A DNA stretch of 55,524 nucleotides from UBA4644 sp964646225 (GCA_964646225.1 CAZYAD010000004.1:1-55524), one strand, 5' to 3'; positions 33,284 through 42,384 are shown, counted from the stretch's first letter. Notes: generated from the sequence alone by a model not told the origin. Numbers and translations: made by a program.

Positions 33284-35599
33284 ATGATCACGGAGATCAT
33301 CAAGCGCGATGGCCGGCGGGCCCCCTTCCAGATCGAAAAGATCGCAGACGCGATCTTTGCCGCCGCCCAGGCCTCCGGCGGCCGGGACTATGAAATGGCA
33401 CAGGATCTGGCCCGGCAGGTCGTGCAGCTGCTGGACAACGACAATATCATTACCCTCCCCACCGTGGAGCAGATCCAGGACGCGGTGGAAAAGGTGCTGG
33501 TGAAAAACGGCCACGCCCGAACCGCCAAAAAATACATCCTCTACCGCAACGAGCGCACCCGCGCCCGGGAGATGAACACCCGTCTGATGAAGGTCTATGA
33601 GGATCTGACCTTCAAATCTTCTCTGGAGAACGATGTCAAGCGGGAAAACGCCAACATTGATGGCGACACCGCCATGGGCACCATGCTGAAATACGGCTCC
33701 GAGGGTGCCAAGCAGTTCTGCGAGATGTTCATCCTCAATCCCGACCATTCCAAGGCCCACCGGGAGGGGGATATCCACATCCATGACATGGATTTCTATA
33801 CCCTCACCACCACCTGCTGCCAGATCGACCTGCTGCGGCTGTTCGAGGGGGGCTTCTCCACTGGCCACGGCCACCTGCGGGAGCCCAAGGACATCCGCTC
33901 CTATTCCGCGCTGGCCTGCATCGCCCTGCAATCCAACCAGAACGACCAGCACGGCGGCCAGAGCGTCCCCAATTTCGATTATGCCCTGGCCCCCGGCGTG
34001 GCAAAGACCTTCCGCCGCTCCTATCGGGACAATCTGGCCAAGGCGCTGGATCTTCATGCAGGCATCGACCTCAGCGAGGAGCTGGCCTCCGCGCTGCTGA
34101 CAGAGGTGGAAAAAACCACCGGCCTGCAGCCCTCCTTTGACGGGCAGAACGGCTTTGACGCCGCCCTGCTGCCCCGACTGGAGGAGGCCGTGGGCGAGCA
34201 CGCCGCTCCGGTGCTTTCCTTCACCCGGAAATACGCCGTCAAGGGTGCCCGCTCTGCTACCTATCAGGCCATGGAGGCGCTGGTGCATAATCTGAACACC
34301 ATGCACTCCCGTGCCGGTGCCCAGGTGCCCTTTACCTCCCTGAATTACGGCACCGACACCACCGCAGAGGGCCGTCTGGTCACCGAATGTCTGCTGCTGG
34401 CCACCGAGGCCGGTCTGGGCAACGGCGAGACCTCCATCTTCCCCATTCACATCTTCAAGGTGAAGGAGGGCGTCAACTTCAACCCCGGCGACCCCAACTA
34501 TGACCTGTTCCGGCTGGCCATCCGGGTCTCTGCCAAGCGGCTGTTCCCCAACTTCTCCTTCCTGGATGCCCCCTTCAATCTGCCCTATTATCAGCCCGGC
34601 CGGCCCGAGACCGAGGTGGCCTATATGGGCTGCCGCACCCGCGTCATGGCAAACGCCTATGACCCCACCCGGGAGATCACCTACGGGCGGGGCAACCTGT
34701 CCTTCACCTCGGTCAACCTGCCCCGCATTGCCATCCGCGCCCACGGGGATGTGGACTGGTTCTTCGAGGATCTGGATCGCAAGATCGATCTGGTCATCGC
34801 CCAGCTGCTGGATCGCTTCAAGCTCCAGTGCCAGAAGACGGTGCGCAATTACCCCTTCCTCATGGGACAGGGGATCTGGATGGATTCCGAGCAGCTGGAG
34901 CCCGACGATCCGGTGGGCGAGGTGCTGAAGCACGGCACCCTGACCTGCGGCTTCATCGGCCTGGCCGAGTGCCTCAAGGCTCTGACGGGCAAGCATCACG
35001 GCGAATGTGACGAGGCGCAGAACCTGGGTCTGGACATCATCCGCCATATGCGGGAGCGCATGGATCAGGCCACCCGGCAGTACGGCCTGAACTTCTCCCT
35101 GATCGCCACCCCGGCAGAGGGCCTTTCCGGCCGCTTTGTCCGCATCGACCGGGAAAAATTCGGCGTCATCGAGGGTGTCACCGACCGGGAATATTACACC
35201 AATTCCTTCCATGTGCCGGTGTATTACCCCATCTCCGCCTTTGAAAAGCTCCGGCGGGAGGCTCCCTATCACGCCCTGACCAACGGCGGCCACATCAGCT
35301 ATATCGAGCTGGACGGCGACCCCACGCAGAATCTGGAGGCTTTTGAACAGGTGGTGCGTTTTATGAAGGAGTGCGGCATCGGCTACGGCTCCATCAACCA
35401 TCCGGTGGACCGGGATCCGGTGTGCGGCTACACCGGCATCATCGGAGAGACCTGTCCCCGCTGCGGCCGGAGAGCCGGCGAGGGCGTCCCGCTGGAAAAG
35501 CTCCACCGGCTGGGCCTTTACAGGCATTTGAACGCCGACACCCTGGGTGCGCACGGCGACAGGGCCGAGGAGGCCGACCGTCTGCGCAATCCCCTTTAA
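33284..35599 (+). CDS. nrdD: Anaerobic ribonucleoside-triphosphate reductase, catalytic chain
   Basis: 771 residues. It has an N-terminal ATP-cone (~1-95, starting MITEIIKRDGRRAPFQIEKI) and the NrdD catalytic barrel with DIHIHDMDFYT, QSNQNDQHGGQS and CGFIGLAECLKALTG. It reduces ribonucleotides to deoxyribonucleotides in absence of oxygen. The C-terminus is odd: three cysteines remain of the zinc site (VCGYTG, CPRCG), and where the glycyl radical motif (R-x-x-GYL) is expected the sequence reads LHRLGLYRHLNADTLG. A separate small protein encoded next carries that motif. The start at 33284 has GAAGGA upstream. Confidence 0.93.
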   Translation: MITEIIKRDGRRAPFQIEKIADAIFAAAQASGGRDYEMAQDLARQVVQLLDNDNIITLPTVEQIQDAVEKVLVKNGHARTAKKYILYRNERTRAREMNTRLMKVYEDLTFKSSLENDVKRENANIDGDTAMGTMLKYGSEGAKQFCEMFILNPDHSKAHREGDIHIHDMDFYTLTTTCCQIDLLRLFEGGFSTGHGHLREPKDIRSYSALACIALQSNQNDQHGGQSVPNFDYALAPGVAKTFRRSYRDNLAKALDLHAGIDLSEELASALLTEVEKTTGLQPSFDGQNGFDAALLPRLEEAVGEHAAPVLSFTRKYAVKGARSATYQAMEALVHNLNTMHSRAGAQVPFTSLNYGTDTTAEGRLVTECLLLATEAGLGNGETSIFPIHIFKVKEGVNFNPGDPNYDLFRLAIRVSAKRLFPNFSFLDAPFNLPYYQPGRPETEVAYMGCRTRVMANAYDPTREITYGRGNLSFTSVNLPRIAIRAHGDVDWFFEDLDRKIDLVIAQLLDRFKLQCQKTVRNYPFLMGQGIWMDSEQLEPDDPVGEVLKHGTLTCGFIGLAECLKALTGKHHGECDEAQNLGLDIIRHMRERMDQATRQYGLNFSLIATPAEGLSGRFVRIDREKFGVIEGVTDREYYTNSFHVPVYYPISAFEKLRREAPYHALTNGGHISYIELDGDPTQNLEAFEQVVRFMKECGIGYGSINHPVDRDPVCGYTGIIGETCPRCGRRAGEGVPLEKLHRLGLYRHLNADTLGAHGDRAEEADRLRNPL

Positions 35600-35628
35600 C
35601 AGCCATAAACAGAAAGGACGATATCACC

Positions 35629-35841
35629 ATGACCAAGCAATTCAAAGTGACCGAAGTAAACGGCATCCCCGTCGTGGGCGAGGGCGTGGGCTTTGAGCGC
35701 ATCCGCCGCATCACCGGCTACCTGGTGGGCACGCTGGATCGCTTTAACAACGGCAAGCGGGCCGAGGAGGCCGACCGGGTCAAGCACGCCGTGTGCGCCT
35801 GCTCCATCGGCTCTGACAGCGCCGACAGCCACTGCGCCTGA
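35629..35841 (+). CDS. Separate glycyl-radical domain protein of NrdD
   Basis: 70 residues. The core FERIRRITGYLVGTLDRFNNG followed by KRAEEADRVKH matches the C-terminal glycyl radical loop of class III reductases (RxTGYL...), with the radical glycine expected in TGYL. It lies between nrdD (29 bases) and nrdG (its stop overlaps the nrdG start, TGATG). It probably docks on NrdD and carries the radical, like the GrcA spare part of pyruvate formate-lyase; this is inference. The tail has three cysteines (CAC, HCA). AAAGGA lies 10 bases upstream of ATG. Confidence 0.8.
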   Translation: MTKQFKVTEVNGIPVVGEGVGFERIRRITGYLVGTLDRFNNGKRAEEADRVKHAVCACSIGSDSADSHCA

Positions 35842-36341
35842 TGGCTGTCCTCCGCATCGCCGGTGTCATCCCGGAATCCATCGTGGACGGCCCCGGCATC
35901 CGCTATGTACTGTTCGTTCAGGGCTGCCCCCACCATTGTCCCGGCTGTCACAATCCCCAGACCCATGATCCTTCCGGCGGGCAGGAAACCACGACAGAGG
36001 CCCTGCTGGACGATATCTGCAAACGGCCCTATGTCCATGCCGTCACCCTTTCGGGCGGCGAGCCCTTCTGCCAGGCAAAGGAGCTGGCCCTGCTGGCCGC
36101 TCAGCTGAAGGCCCGTGGCTTTCACCTGATGTGCTACTCCGGCTTCACCCTGGAGCAGCTGCTGGCGCGGCCAGATGCCCGTGCTCTGCTGGAGCAGCTG
36201 GATCTGCTGGTGGACGGTCCCTTTGTGGAGGCCCGGCGGGACATTTCCCTCCGCTTCCGGGGCAGCGACAACCAGCGGGTGCTGGATGTGCCCGCGTCGC
36301 TGACCAATGGTACCCCCGTCTGGTGCGAGCAATACCGGTAA
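35841..36341 (+). CDS. nrdG: Anaerobic ribonucleotide reductase activating protein
   Basis: 166 residues, radical SAM activase with the cluster CPHHCPGC (~residues 29-36; CxxxCxxC) and GGEPF (SAM binding). It uses a 4Fe-4S cluster and SAM to create the glycyl radical on the reductase. Its start overlaps the stop of the small glycyl-radical protein, its probable direct substrate here. Confidence 0.94.
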   Translation: MAVLRIAGVIPESIVDGPGIRYVLFVQGCPHHCPGCHNPQTHDPSGGQETTTEALLDDICKRPYVHAVTLSGGEPFCQAKELALLAAQLKARGFHLMCYSGFTLEQLLARPDARALLEQLDLLVDGPFVEARRDISLRFRGSDNQRVLDVPASLTNGTPVWCEQYR

Positions 36342-36479
36342 CAGCGGATACGCCCCGGCACAAGGACATTCTGCCTTTTGGGATCAGGTCTCGCAGGGCA
36401 AGGATGAACGTCCTGCCGTGCAGCGCTGTTCCGGTGGCCATTTGCGCCTGCTGCCGCAGCGGCACGCTGAATTCAAAGG
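36342..36479. other. Untranslated tail between nrdG and its terminator
   Basis: About 140 bases with GC-rich short inverted repeats (for example GCTGCCGC/GCGGC) and no supported ORF. It would be part of the nrd mRNA. Confidence 0.4.
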
Positions 36480-36516
36480 ATCCCACATCCGTCTTGCAGA
36501 CAGATGTGGGATTTTT
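36480..36516 (+). terminator. Intrinsic terminator of the nrdD operon
   Basis: Ten-base stem ATCCCACATC/GATGTGGGAT followed by five T. Confidence 0.93.
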
Positions 36517-36558
36517 CGCAGGCAGCGGGTACCGGTGCGCTTGTTCACAAACCGTCTC

Positions 36559-36587
36559 TTTACAGCGTCCGCCCCATCTGCTATAAT
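36559..36587 (+). promoter_or_regulatory. Sigma-A promoter of the C39-like peptidase gene
   Basis: TTTACA (36559-36564), 17-base spacer ending TGC, TATAAT (36582-36587). Confidence 0.87.
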
Positions 36588-36624
36588 CCAGGTGAAAAGA
36601 AAAACTGTCAAGGAGTGATCTGCA

Positions 36625-38340
36625 ATGAAAAAACCCGACCTCTCCGCCGCCCTTCCCCTGACGGGCAATCATCTGAAGCTGGCTGACCGCGCCGGCTTTG
36701 CCTCCGGTCAGGCCACCGGCCTGCTCCTCACCGACAAGCTGGGCTCCGGTGCCCTGCGCATGAAAAAGCCCGGCGAGGCCTGCTTCCTGACCCCCGTTTA
36801 CCGGACGGAGGCCCCCTTCAACGATCTGGTGGCCTCCTGGAATGCCGAGACCCCCGCCGGTTCCTGGCTGGAGGTGCTGGGCCGTCTCTACCTGCCGGAA
36901 TATGACGGCTGGACCGACCGGGATGGCACCACCCACGACGGCTGGACCGACTGGCTCAGCTGGGGCCGGTGGAGCACCCACATCGCCCGCTGCTGTCCCC
37001 ATGCCCAGGACAGCCATCCCCGCCGCGACAGCGAGGACAATGACGGCTGGGCCTTTGCCTATTCCTACAAGGGCGCGGGCGACAGCTCGGTCAATGTCCG
37101 TGGTGAGCTCACCGCTACCGCCTTTCAGCTGAAGGCCGTGCTGCACGCCGCCGATGACTGCCAGGCGCTGCCTGCCCTGCGTTTGCTGGCCGCGACCTGG
37201 AAAAACACCCACGACCCCGACTGGCAGAGCAAGTGCTCCTATCCGGAGCCGGCGGTGGAACCCGCTCCCTCTGTCCTGCTGGACACCCCCGCCATCTCCC
37301 AGATGGCCCGCGACCCCGACTACGCCCGGGTGATCTGCTCCGCCACCACCGCCACCATGCTGATGAACGCCCGTGGCGGCGACCTGCTGCCCGAGGATGT
37401 GACCCTGCTGGGCTATGACCACGGCTTCGGCGGCAACGGCAACTGGAGCTTCACCTGTGCCGCTGCCGGTGCCTACGGCTACGAAAGCTATGTGTCCTAT
37501 TCCAGCTTCGAGGCCATCCGGCAGGAGATCACCCGCGGCTACGGCGTGGGTCTTTCGGTCAAATACAGCGACAAGGAGGGCGACACCGTCCCCTATCTGG
37601 AAAACGCCCCCTGCCGCGCCCCCGGCCATCTCATCGCCATCGTGGGCTACTATTTCAGCCAGGAGCTGGGAGAGTATGTCTACTGCGCCAATGACCCCGC
37701 CGGCAATTCCGACGGCGAGGTCGCCCACCGGGAATACCGGGAGTCCCAGCTGGACAAATGCTGGTACCGCCGCGCGGCCTATTTCCTCCACGACCGGCAG
37801 CCCGGTGCCGGGCTTTATGTGCGGGATTATGTTTCCGCCACCCTGATGCCCGTCAAGGATCAGCCCGGCCAGTGGGCTCTGACCACCGAGGACAGCCTGC
37901 TGCGTATCCCCGCCGACTTCCAGCAGGACAAGCGCAAAGCCTTCGGCCAGCACGGCACCATCTGCTATTACGCCGAGGATGAGCGCACCGCCATTCCCAA
38001 CACCTGCAAGCGGGTCACCGCCAACCATGTGTTCCGCTATACCGGCATTTCGGTCAGTGAGGATGGCTACCTCTCCTTTGCCGACGATGCCCTCAGCCGT
38101 CTGCTGGCCCAGGGCAAGGCCGTCCGTCTGCTGGTGCTGGACAACTGTGACACCGTCTACACCGCCTCGGTCACCGCCCGGGAGCTCTTTGACCCCGCCG
38201 ATCTGGTGACGCCCGAGGAGGAGGCCCGCCAGCAGCAGACCGCCCGTCTGGCCCGGGCCGGAGCCGCCGCCGCCGGAGCCGTGGCTGTGGCCGCCGCCCT
38301 GGCCGGTGTGGTACACTTCCTGCGGCGCAACAAGAAATAA
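36625..38340 (+). CDS. C39-like (papain-fold) peptidase domain protein with C-terminal membrane anchor
   Basis: 571 residues. The N-terminal ~200 residues are Trp- and Asp-rich without a clear family. The middle resembles C39-like peptidases: ICSATTATMLMN with a candidate catalytic Cys (~residue 240), GHLIAIVGYY with His (~335) and CANDPAG with Asn/Asp. A small beta domain follows, then an Ala/Gly-rich membrane helix near the C-terminus and a basic end RRNKK. No signal peptide is visible, which is unexpected if the domain acts outside. AAGGAG is nine bases upstream of ATG. pepF follows after 19 bases, suggesting joint peptide processing. Confidence 0.72.
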   Translation: MKKPDLSAALPLTGNHLKLADRAGFASGQATGLLLTDKLGSGALRMKKPGEACFLTPVYRTEAPFNDLVASWNAETPAGSWLEVLGRLYLPEYDGWTDRDGTTHDGWTDWLSWGRWSTHIARCCPHAQDSHPRRDSEDNDGWAFAYSYKGAGDSSVNVRGELTATAFQLKAVLHAADDCQALPALRLLAATWKNTHDPDWQSKCSYPEPAVEPAPSVLLDTPAISQMARDPDYARVICSATTATMLMNARGGDLLPEDVTLLGYDHGFGGNGNWSFTCAAAGAYGYESYVSYSSFEAIRQEITRGYGVGLSVKYSDKEGDTVPYLENAPCRAPGHLIAIVGYYFSQELGEYVYCANDPAGNSDGEVAHREYRESQLDKCWYRRAAYFLHDRQPGAGLYVRDYVSATLMPVKDQPGQWALTTEDSLLRIPADFQQDKRKAFGQHGTICYYAEDERTAIPNTCKRVTANHVFRYTGISVSEDGYLSFADDALSRLLAQGKAVRLLVLDNCDTVYTASVTARELFDPADLVTPEEEARQQQTARLARAGAAAAGAVAVAAALAGVVHFLRRNKK

Positions 38341-38359
38341 CAACACGGAGGTTTCACCC

Positions 38360-40054
38360 ATGAAAGTTCAGGATATGCCCTATGAGCATCTTTCCATTGA
38401 GGAACTGCGGCAGGAGGCCCGTGCCGTTATCGGCGAGGTGCGGAACGCCAAATGCCCCAACTGCGTCCTGCGCGCCCGGGAGCGGATGCTCAAGCTGCTG
38501 GTGCGCTACCAGTCCAACGCCTCGCTTTGCGAGATCCGCTACACCTGCAACACCGCCGATGAGTTTTACTGCAAGGAGCACGATTACTTCGATGAGATCG
38601 GCCCCGAGCTCCAGTCCCTCATCACCGAATACGGCAACGCTCTGCTGAGCTCCCCCTTCCGTCCCCAGCTGGAGGAGGCGCTGTCCCCGGTGTACTTCCG
38701 CTATCTGGAGGTGCAGTCCAAGTCCATGTCCCCCTCCATTGTGGAGGATATGATCGAGGAGAACCGGCTCAACTCCGAATACAGCAAACTGATGGCCGGG
38801 CTGGAGTTCACCTTCCGCGGCGAGACCTACAGCCGCGCCGCCCTGGCCGGCTTCTTCAAGGATGACGACCGCCAGACCCGCAGGGAGGCCTATGAGGTCT
38901 TCGGCAAGACCATGCTGGAGGTGGCCCCCCAGCTGGACGACATCTACGACCGGATGGTCAAGGTCCGCGACCGCATGGCCAAAAAGCTGGGCTGCAAAAA
39001 CTTCGTGGAGCTGGGCTATTACCGCATGAACCGGGTGTCCTACGGCCAGAAGGAGATCGAGGCCTTCCGCAAAAATGTGCTGGAATACTGGGCGCCCGCC
39101 AACGCCCGTCTGCGTCTGGAAAACGCCAAAGATCTGGGGCTGGACAGCTATATGTTCTATGATGACGGCGTCATCGTCCCCGGCGGCGACCCCCGTCCCC
39201 AGGGCACCAAGGAGGATATCTTCCGGGCCGCGAAGGAAATGTATCACGAGATGAGTCCCGAATCGGCCGCCTTCATCGACCTGATGCTGGAAAACGATGC
39301 CTTTGATGTGGATGCCCGCAAAAACAAGTGGGGCGGCGGCTACTGCACCGAGATCGCGCAGTACAAGCAGCCCTTCATTCTGGCCAACTTCAACGGCACT
39401 GCCGGCGATGTGGATGTAATGACCCACGAGGCCGGTCACGCCTTTAACGCCTATCTGATCGCCGACAACAAGTTTGCCCTGGAGATCGGCTGCGGCGGCA
39501 TGGAGACCGCCGAGACCCATTCCATGTCCATGGAGTACTTCGCCTGGAAGTACATCCACAAGTTCTTCGGCGAGGATGCGCAGAAGTACAAGTATATGCA
39601 CGCGCTGGAAAACTTCTCCTTCATTCCCTACGGCACCATGGTGGACGCCTTCCAGCACATCGTGTACGAGCACCCCGAGCTGACCCCCGCCCAGCGCAAT
39701 CAGGCCTGGCTGGAGCTGGAAAAGCAGTTCCGTCCCCACATTCAGCTGGAGGGCATCCCCTTCATTGAGGAGGGCCGCCGCTGGCAGTATCAGATGCACA
39801 TCTATGAGAGCCCCTTCTATTACATTGACTACTGTCTGGCCCAGACGGCTGCCTTTGGCTTCCTGCTGGCTTCGCAGGAGGATTATGACAGCGCCTACGC
39901 CCGCTATATCCGCCTGATGAAGCAGGGCGGTGAGCGATATTACGAGGAGCTGCTCACCGAGGCGGAGATCCCCTCCCCCTTCCATCCCGGTGCGCTGGAG
40001 GCGTTGTCCGCCAATGTGGAAGCCCTGCTGCGCCAGATCAAGGCCCAGATCTGA
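38360..40054 (+). CDS. pepF: M3 family oligoendopeptidase F
   Basis: 564 residues, zinc metallopeptidase that cleaves short peptides in the cytoplasm. The HExxH zinc site is present as THEAGHAF (~residues 354-361), with the downstream Glu in the METAETHSMSMEYF segment; YIDYCLAQ near the end is also typical. It follows the C39-like gene with GGAGG nine bases before ATG and is closed by a terminator. Confidence 0.94.
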   Translation: MKVQDMPYEHLSIEELRQEARAVIGEVRNAKCPNCVLRARERMLKLLVRYQSNASLCEIRYTCNTADEFYCKEHDYFDEIGPELQSLITEYGNALLSSPFRPQLEEALSPVYFRYLEVQSKSMSPSIVEDMIEENRLNSEYSKLMAGLEFTFRGETYSRAALAGFFKDDDRQTRREAYEVFGKTMLEVAPQLDDIYDRMVKVRDRMAKKLGCKNFVELGYYRMNRVSYGQKEIEAFRKNVLEYWAPANARLRLENAKDLGLDSYMFYDDGVIVPGGDPRPQGTKEDIFRAAKEMYHEMSPESAAFIDLMLENDAFDVDARKNKWGGGYCTEIAQYKQPFILANFNGTAGDVDVMTHEAGHAFNAYLIADNKFALEIGCGGMETAETHSMSMEYFAWKYIHKFFGEDAQKYKYMHALENFSFIPYGTMVDAFQHIVYEHPELTPAQRNQAWLELEKQFRPHIQLEGIPFIEEGRRWQYQMHIYESPFYYIDYCLAQTAAFGFLLASQEDYDSAYARYIRLMKQGGERYYEELLTEAEIPSPFHPGALEALSANVEALLRQIKAQI

Positions 40055-40077
40055 TCGTTCTCCCCTTTTTATACAGC

Positions 40078-40110
40078 AAAGCGCGTCCCTCTGCCGAGGG
40101 GCGCGCTTTT
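40078..40110 (+). terminator. Intrinsic terminator after pepF
   Basis: AAAGCGCG/CGCGCTTT stem with an inner CCCT/AGGG pairing, ending in TTTT. Symmetric A and T flanks allow use in both directions. Confidence 0.88.
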
Positions 40111-40243
40111 GTGTCGATCAATATACGCGCAAAACATCTGCGATACCGACTTTGTATTTCTTTCGATGTTTTTGCAGCGTCCTTTAATTTACAGGATTGC
40201 CCATTGTTTTTCAGCCCATCCAAATCTTAAAATTCTTAGTATT

Positions 40244-40801
40244 TTACAGCAGCAGCCGCACAGCCAGATAGCCCGCGCCGCACAGCAGCATGGTGGGGAT
40301 GGGGCCCCATTTTTTCTTCCGCAGCAGCAGCAGGGCCATCGCCGCCAGCAGCGCCTCCGTCCAGTCAAAGGTATTCAGCGTCCCCTGTTCCCCCAGCAGC
40401 GCGTTCTGCAAAAGGGAGAGACCCGCCCCGGCGATGAGGGCCGCCACCACCGGCCGCAGGGCATCCATGGCGCTGCGCATCAGCGGCACATCGCCGTATT
40501 GCCGATACAGCCAGGCCAGCGCCGAAACGATCAGGCAGGAGGGCAGGATGCACCCCAGCGTGGCCGCCACCGCACCGGGGAGCCCGGCGATCTGGATGCC
40601 CACAAAGGTGGCGGAATTGATGGAAATAGGGCCGGGCGTCATCTCTGCGATGGTCACCAGATGGGAAAACTCGGTCTCGGTCAACCAGGGATGCAGCTCG
40701 CACACCTGGGCCTGGATCAGCGGCATGGCCGCGTAGCCGCCGCCCACGCTGAAGGCCCCCACCTGGAGAAAGGACCAGAACAGCTGCAACAGGATGGTCA
40801 C
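40244..40801 (-). CDS. chrA: Chromate transporter, half 2
   Basis: 185 residues, a single ChrA domain with about six helices; GAFSVGGGYAAMPLIQ and MTPGPISINSATFVG are family signatures. The start is GTG at 40801, overlapping the stop of half 1 by four bases (GTGA). Two short ChrA proteins of opposite topology usually form one transporter. Chromate is the family name; the physiological anion here is unknown. Confidence 0.9.
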   Translation of the reverse strand: MTILLQLFWSFLQVGAFSVGGGYAAMPLIQAQVCELHPWLTETEFSHLVTIAEMTPGPISINSATFVGIQIAGLPGAVAATLGCILPSCLIVSALAWLYRQYGDVPLMRSAMDALRPVVAALIAGAGLSLLQNALLGEQGTLNTFDWTEALLAAMALLLLRKKKWGPIPTMLLCGAGYLAVRLLL

Positions 40802-41400
40802 GCCCGTGCCTCCCTTCCGACCTTGCTCCCGGTCTTTTTCTGCTGCTTCTCCTTCCAGTCCCGCGCCAGCACCGGGGCCATCCCCGCCGCCGCACCGGCC
40901 AGCAGCAGGAACACCGGGTTCAGATCGGTCAGCAGGTTCAAAAGAAAAGCACCGGCCAGAAGGCCGGTATGCAGTACCGAGTGCTCCGTCAGCACCTGTT
41001 TTCCAAGGGAGAAGGTCACATCCAGCACCACCGCCGCCGCACCGGCCAGCATCCCGTGGAGGAACCAGGCAAGATATTGATTTTGCAGAAAGGCATCGTA
41101 AAACAGCGAGATCACCGAAAGGATCACCATGGGCGGCAAAATGCAGCCCGCCACCGCCGCCAGCATCCCCGGCAGACCGGCCAGATGCCACCCCACCTGC
41201 ACGGCGGAGTTCACCGAAACCGACCCCGGCGCCGACTGGGCCAGCGCGGTCATGTCCAGGATCTCCTGCTCCGAAAGCCAGCCCTTCCTGTCCGAAAGGT
41301 TGCGCTTCATCAGGGTCACAATGACAAAGCCGCCCCCAAAGGTGACGGCGCTGATTTTCAACATTTGAAAAAAGATCTGGGATAAGGAAGCTTTGCGCAT
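40798..41400 (-). CDS. chrA: Chromate transporter, half 1
   Basis: 200 residues, one ChrA domain: ISAVTFGGGFVIVTLMK, AQSAPGSVSVNSAVQVGWHLAGLPG and about six helices, ending in a basic tail. The ATG at 41400 has AGAGGTG close upstream; the region before it is the shared promoter. It is coupled to half 2 and divergent from a LysR regulator that probably controls both. Confidence 0.9.
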   Translation of the reverse strand: MRKASLSQIFFQMLKISAVTFGGGFVIVTLMKRNLSDRKGWLSEQEILDMTALAQSAPGSVSVNSAVQVGWHLAGLPGMLAAVAGCILPPMVILSVISLFYDAFLQNQYLAWFLHGMLAGAAAVVLDVTFSLGKQVLTEHSVLHTGLLAGAFLLNLLTDLNPVFLLLAGAAAGMAPVLARDWKEKQQKKTGSKVGREARA

Positions 41401-41418
41401 GATTTTCACCTCTGCCCC

Positions 41419-41447
41419 AGTATACACCTTGCAAACCAATAAGTAAA
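41419..41447 (-). promoter_or_regulatory. Promoter of the chromate transporter genes
   Basis: TTTACT (41447-41442), 17-base spacer, TATACT (41424-41419). It overlaps the divergent LysR promoter almost completely, so the two should exclude each other. Confidence 0.7.
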
Positions 41448-41457
41448 ATGATATAAT
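41429..41457 (+). promoter_or_regulatory. Promoter of the LysR regulator gene
   Basis: TTGCAA (41429-41434), 17-base spacer, TATAAT (41452-41457). An imperfect AAT/ATT-rich dyad at ~41452-41480 could be the LysR site. Confidence 0.8.
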
Positions 41458-41494
41458 TTCATAAGAACGATAAATTGTATTTATGGAGGCCTTC

Positions 41495-42358
41495 ATGACG
41501 ATCCATCATCTTGAGATTTTTTTACAGGTCTGCCGTCTGGAAAACATCACCCGCGCCGCCGAAAGTCTGCATATGACCCAGCCCGCCGTCTCGGTCGCCA
41601 TTCGCGAGATGGAAAAGCACTACGGCGTTACCCTGTTCGAGCGTCTGGGCCGTCGGCTGTACATCACCCAGGACGGCCGTGAGCTTTATGCCAGGGCCGT
41701 TCACATCGTGGAGGAATTCCACCAGATGGAGCAGGGTATGGGCCGCAGCGCAAGCCTGCGGGTTGGCTCCAGCGTCACCCTGGGCAATGTGCTCATTCCG
41801 CAGGCGGTGCGCCGCTGGACGGCCCTCCATCCGGAGGGCTCCATTCGGGTGACGGTGGCCAACGGCACCACCCTTCAGCAGCTGCTGTGCGACAACCTGC
41901 TGGACGCCGCCGTCATCGAAGGGCCGGTGGAGCGCCCAGAGCTGGCCAAGCGGGTCTTCCGCAGGGACGATCTGGTGCTGGTGCTGCCTCCCGACCATCC
42001 TCTGGCTGCCACGGAGCAGATCACCCTGGCCCGGGCGGTGGAGGAGCCGCTGCTGCTGCGGGAAAAGGGCAGTCTGGGCCGCAGCTTTGTGGACAGCACG
42101 CTGGAACGCCACGGTTTGACCCCCAATATCGCCTGGGAAAGCATCGACACCCTCACCCTGTTCCGGGCGGTGGAGGCCGGTCTGGGGGTGGCCTTTCTGC
42201 CCCGGGAGCTGGCCGAAAGCCAGCCCGGCGTGATCTTCCGCCGCATCTGCGACGAGCCCTTTTCCCGGGTCAATGTCCTCACCTGGCACCGGCACAAGCG
42301 GCTGACCCATGCCCTGCGGGACTGGATGTCCCTGCTGGAGCAAAGCGAGGCCCTATAG
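41495..42358 (+). CDS. LysR family transcriptional regulator
   Basis: 287 residues: N-terminal winged helix-turn-helix (ITRAAESLHMTQPAVSVAIREME, ~residues 18-40) and a C-terminal effector domain of two lobes. It probably controls the divergent chrA pair, since the two promoters overlap in a 94-base intergenic region. The ATG at 41495 has GGAGG five bases upstream; an in-frame ATG at 41483 would include that site. The effector is unknown. Confidence 0.92.
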   Translation: MTIHHLEIFLQVCRLENITRAAESLHMTQPAVSVAIREMEKHYGVTLFERLGRRLYITQDGRELYARAVHIVEEFHQMEQGMGRSASLRVGSSVTLGNVLIPQAVRRWTALHPEGSIRVTVANGTTLQQLLCDNLLDAAVIEGPVERPELAKRVFRRDDLVLVLPPDHPLAATEQITLARAVEEPLLLREKGSLGRSFVDSTLERHGLTPNIAWESIDTLTLFRAVEAGLGVAFLPRELAESQPGVIFRRICDEPFSRVNVLTWHRHKRLTHALRDWMSLLEQSEAL

Positions 42359-42378
42359 ACTTTCGCCGGGGGTTCTGC

Positions 42379-42384
42379 TATACT
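42379..42384 (+). promoter_or_regulatory. Extended -10 promoter of the MATE exporter gene
   Basis: TGCTATACT with a poor -35 (TAGACT, 17 bases upstream, overlapping the end of the LysR gene). Confidence 0.55.

Noticed and set aside
33224..40000. Minus-strand frames of 543-776 codons opposite nrdD, the C39-like gene and pepF
   Set aside because: Antisense shadows of GC-rich genes; no ribosome binding site or family signature.
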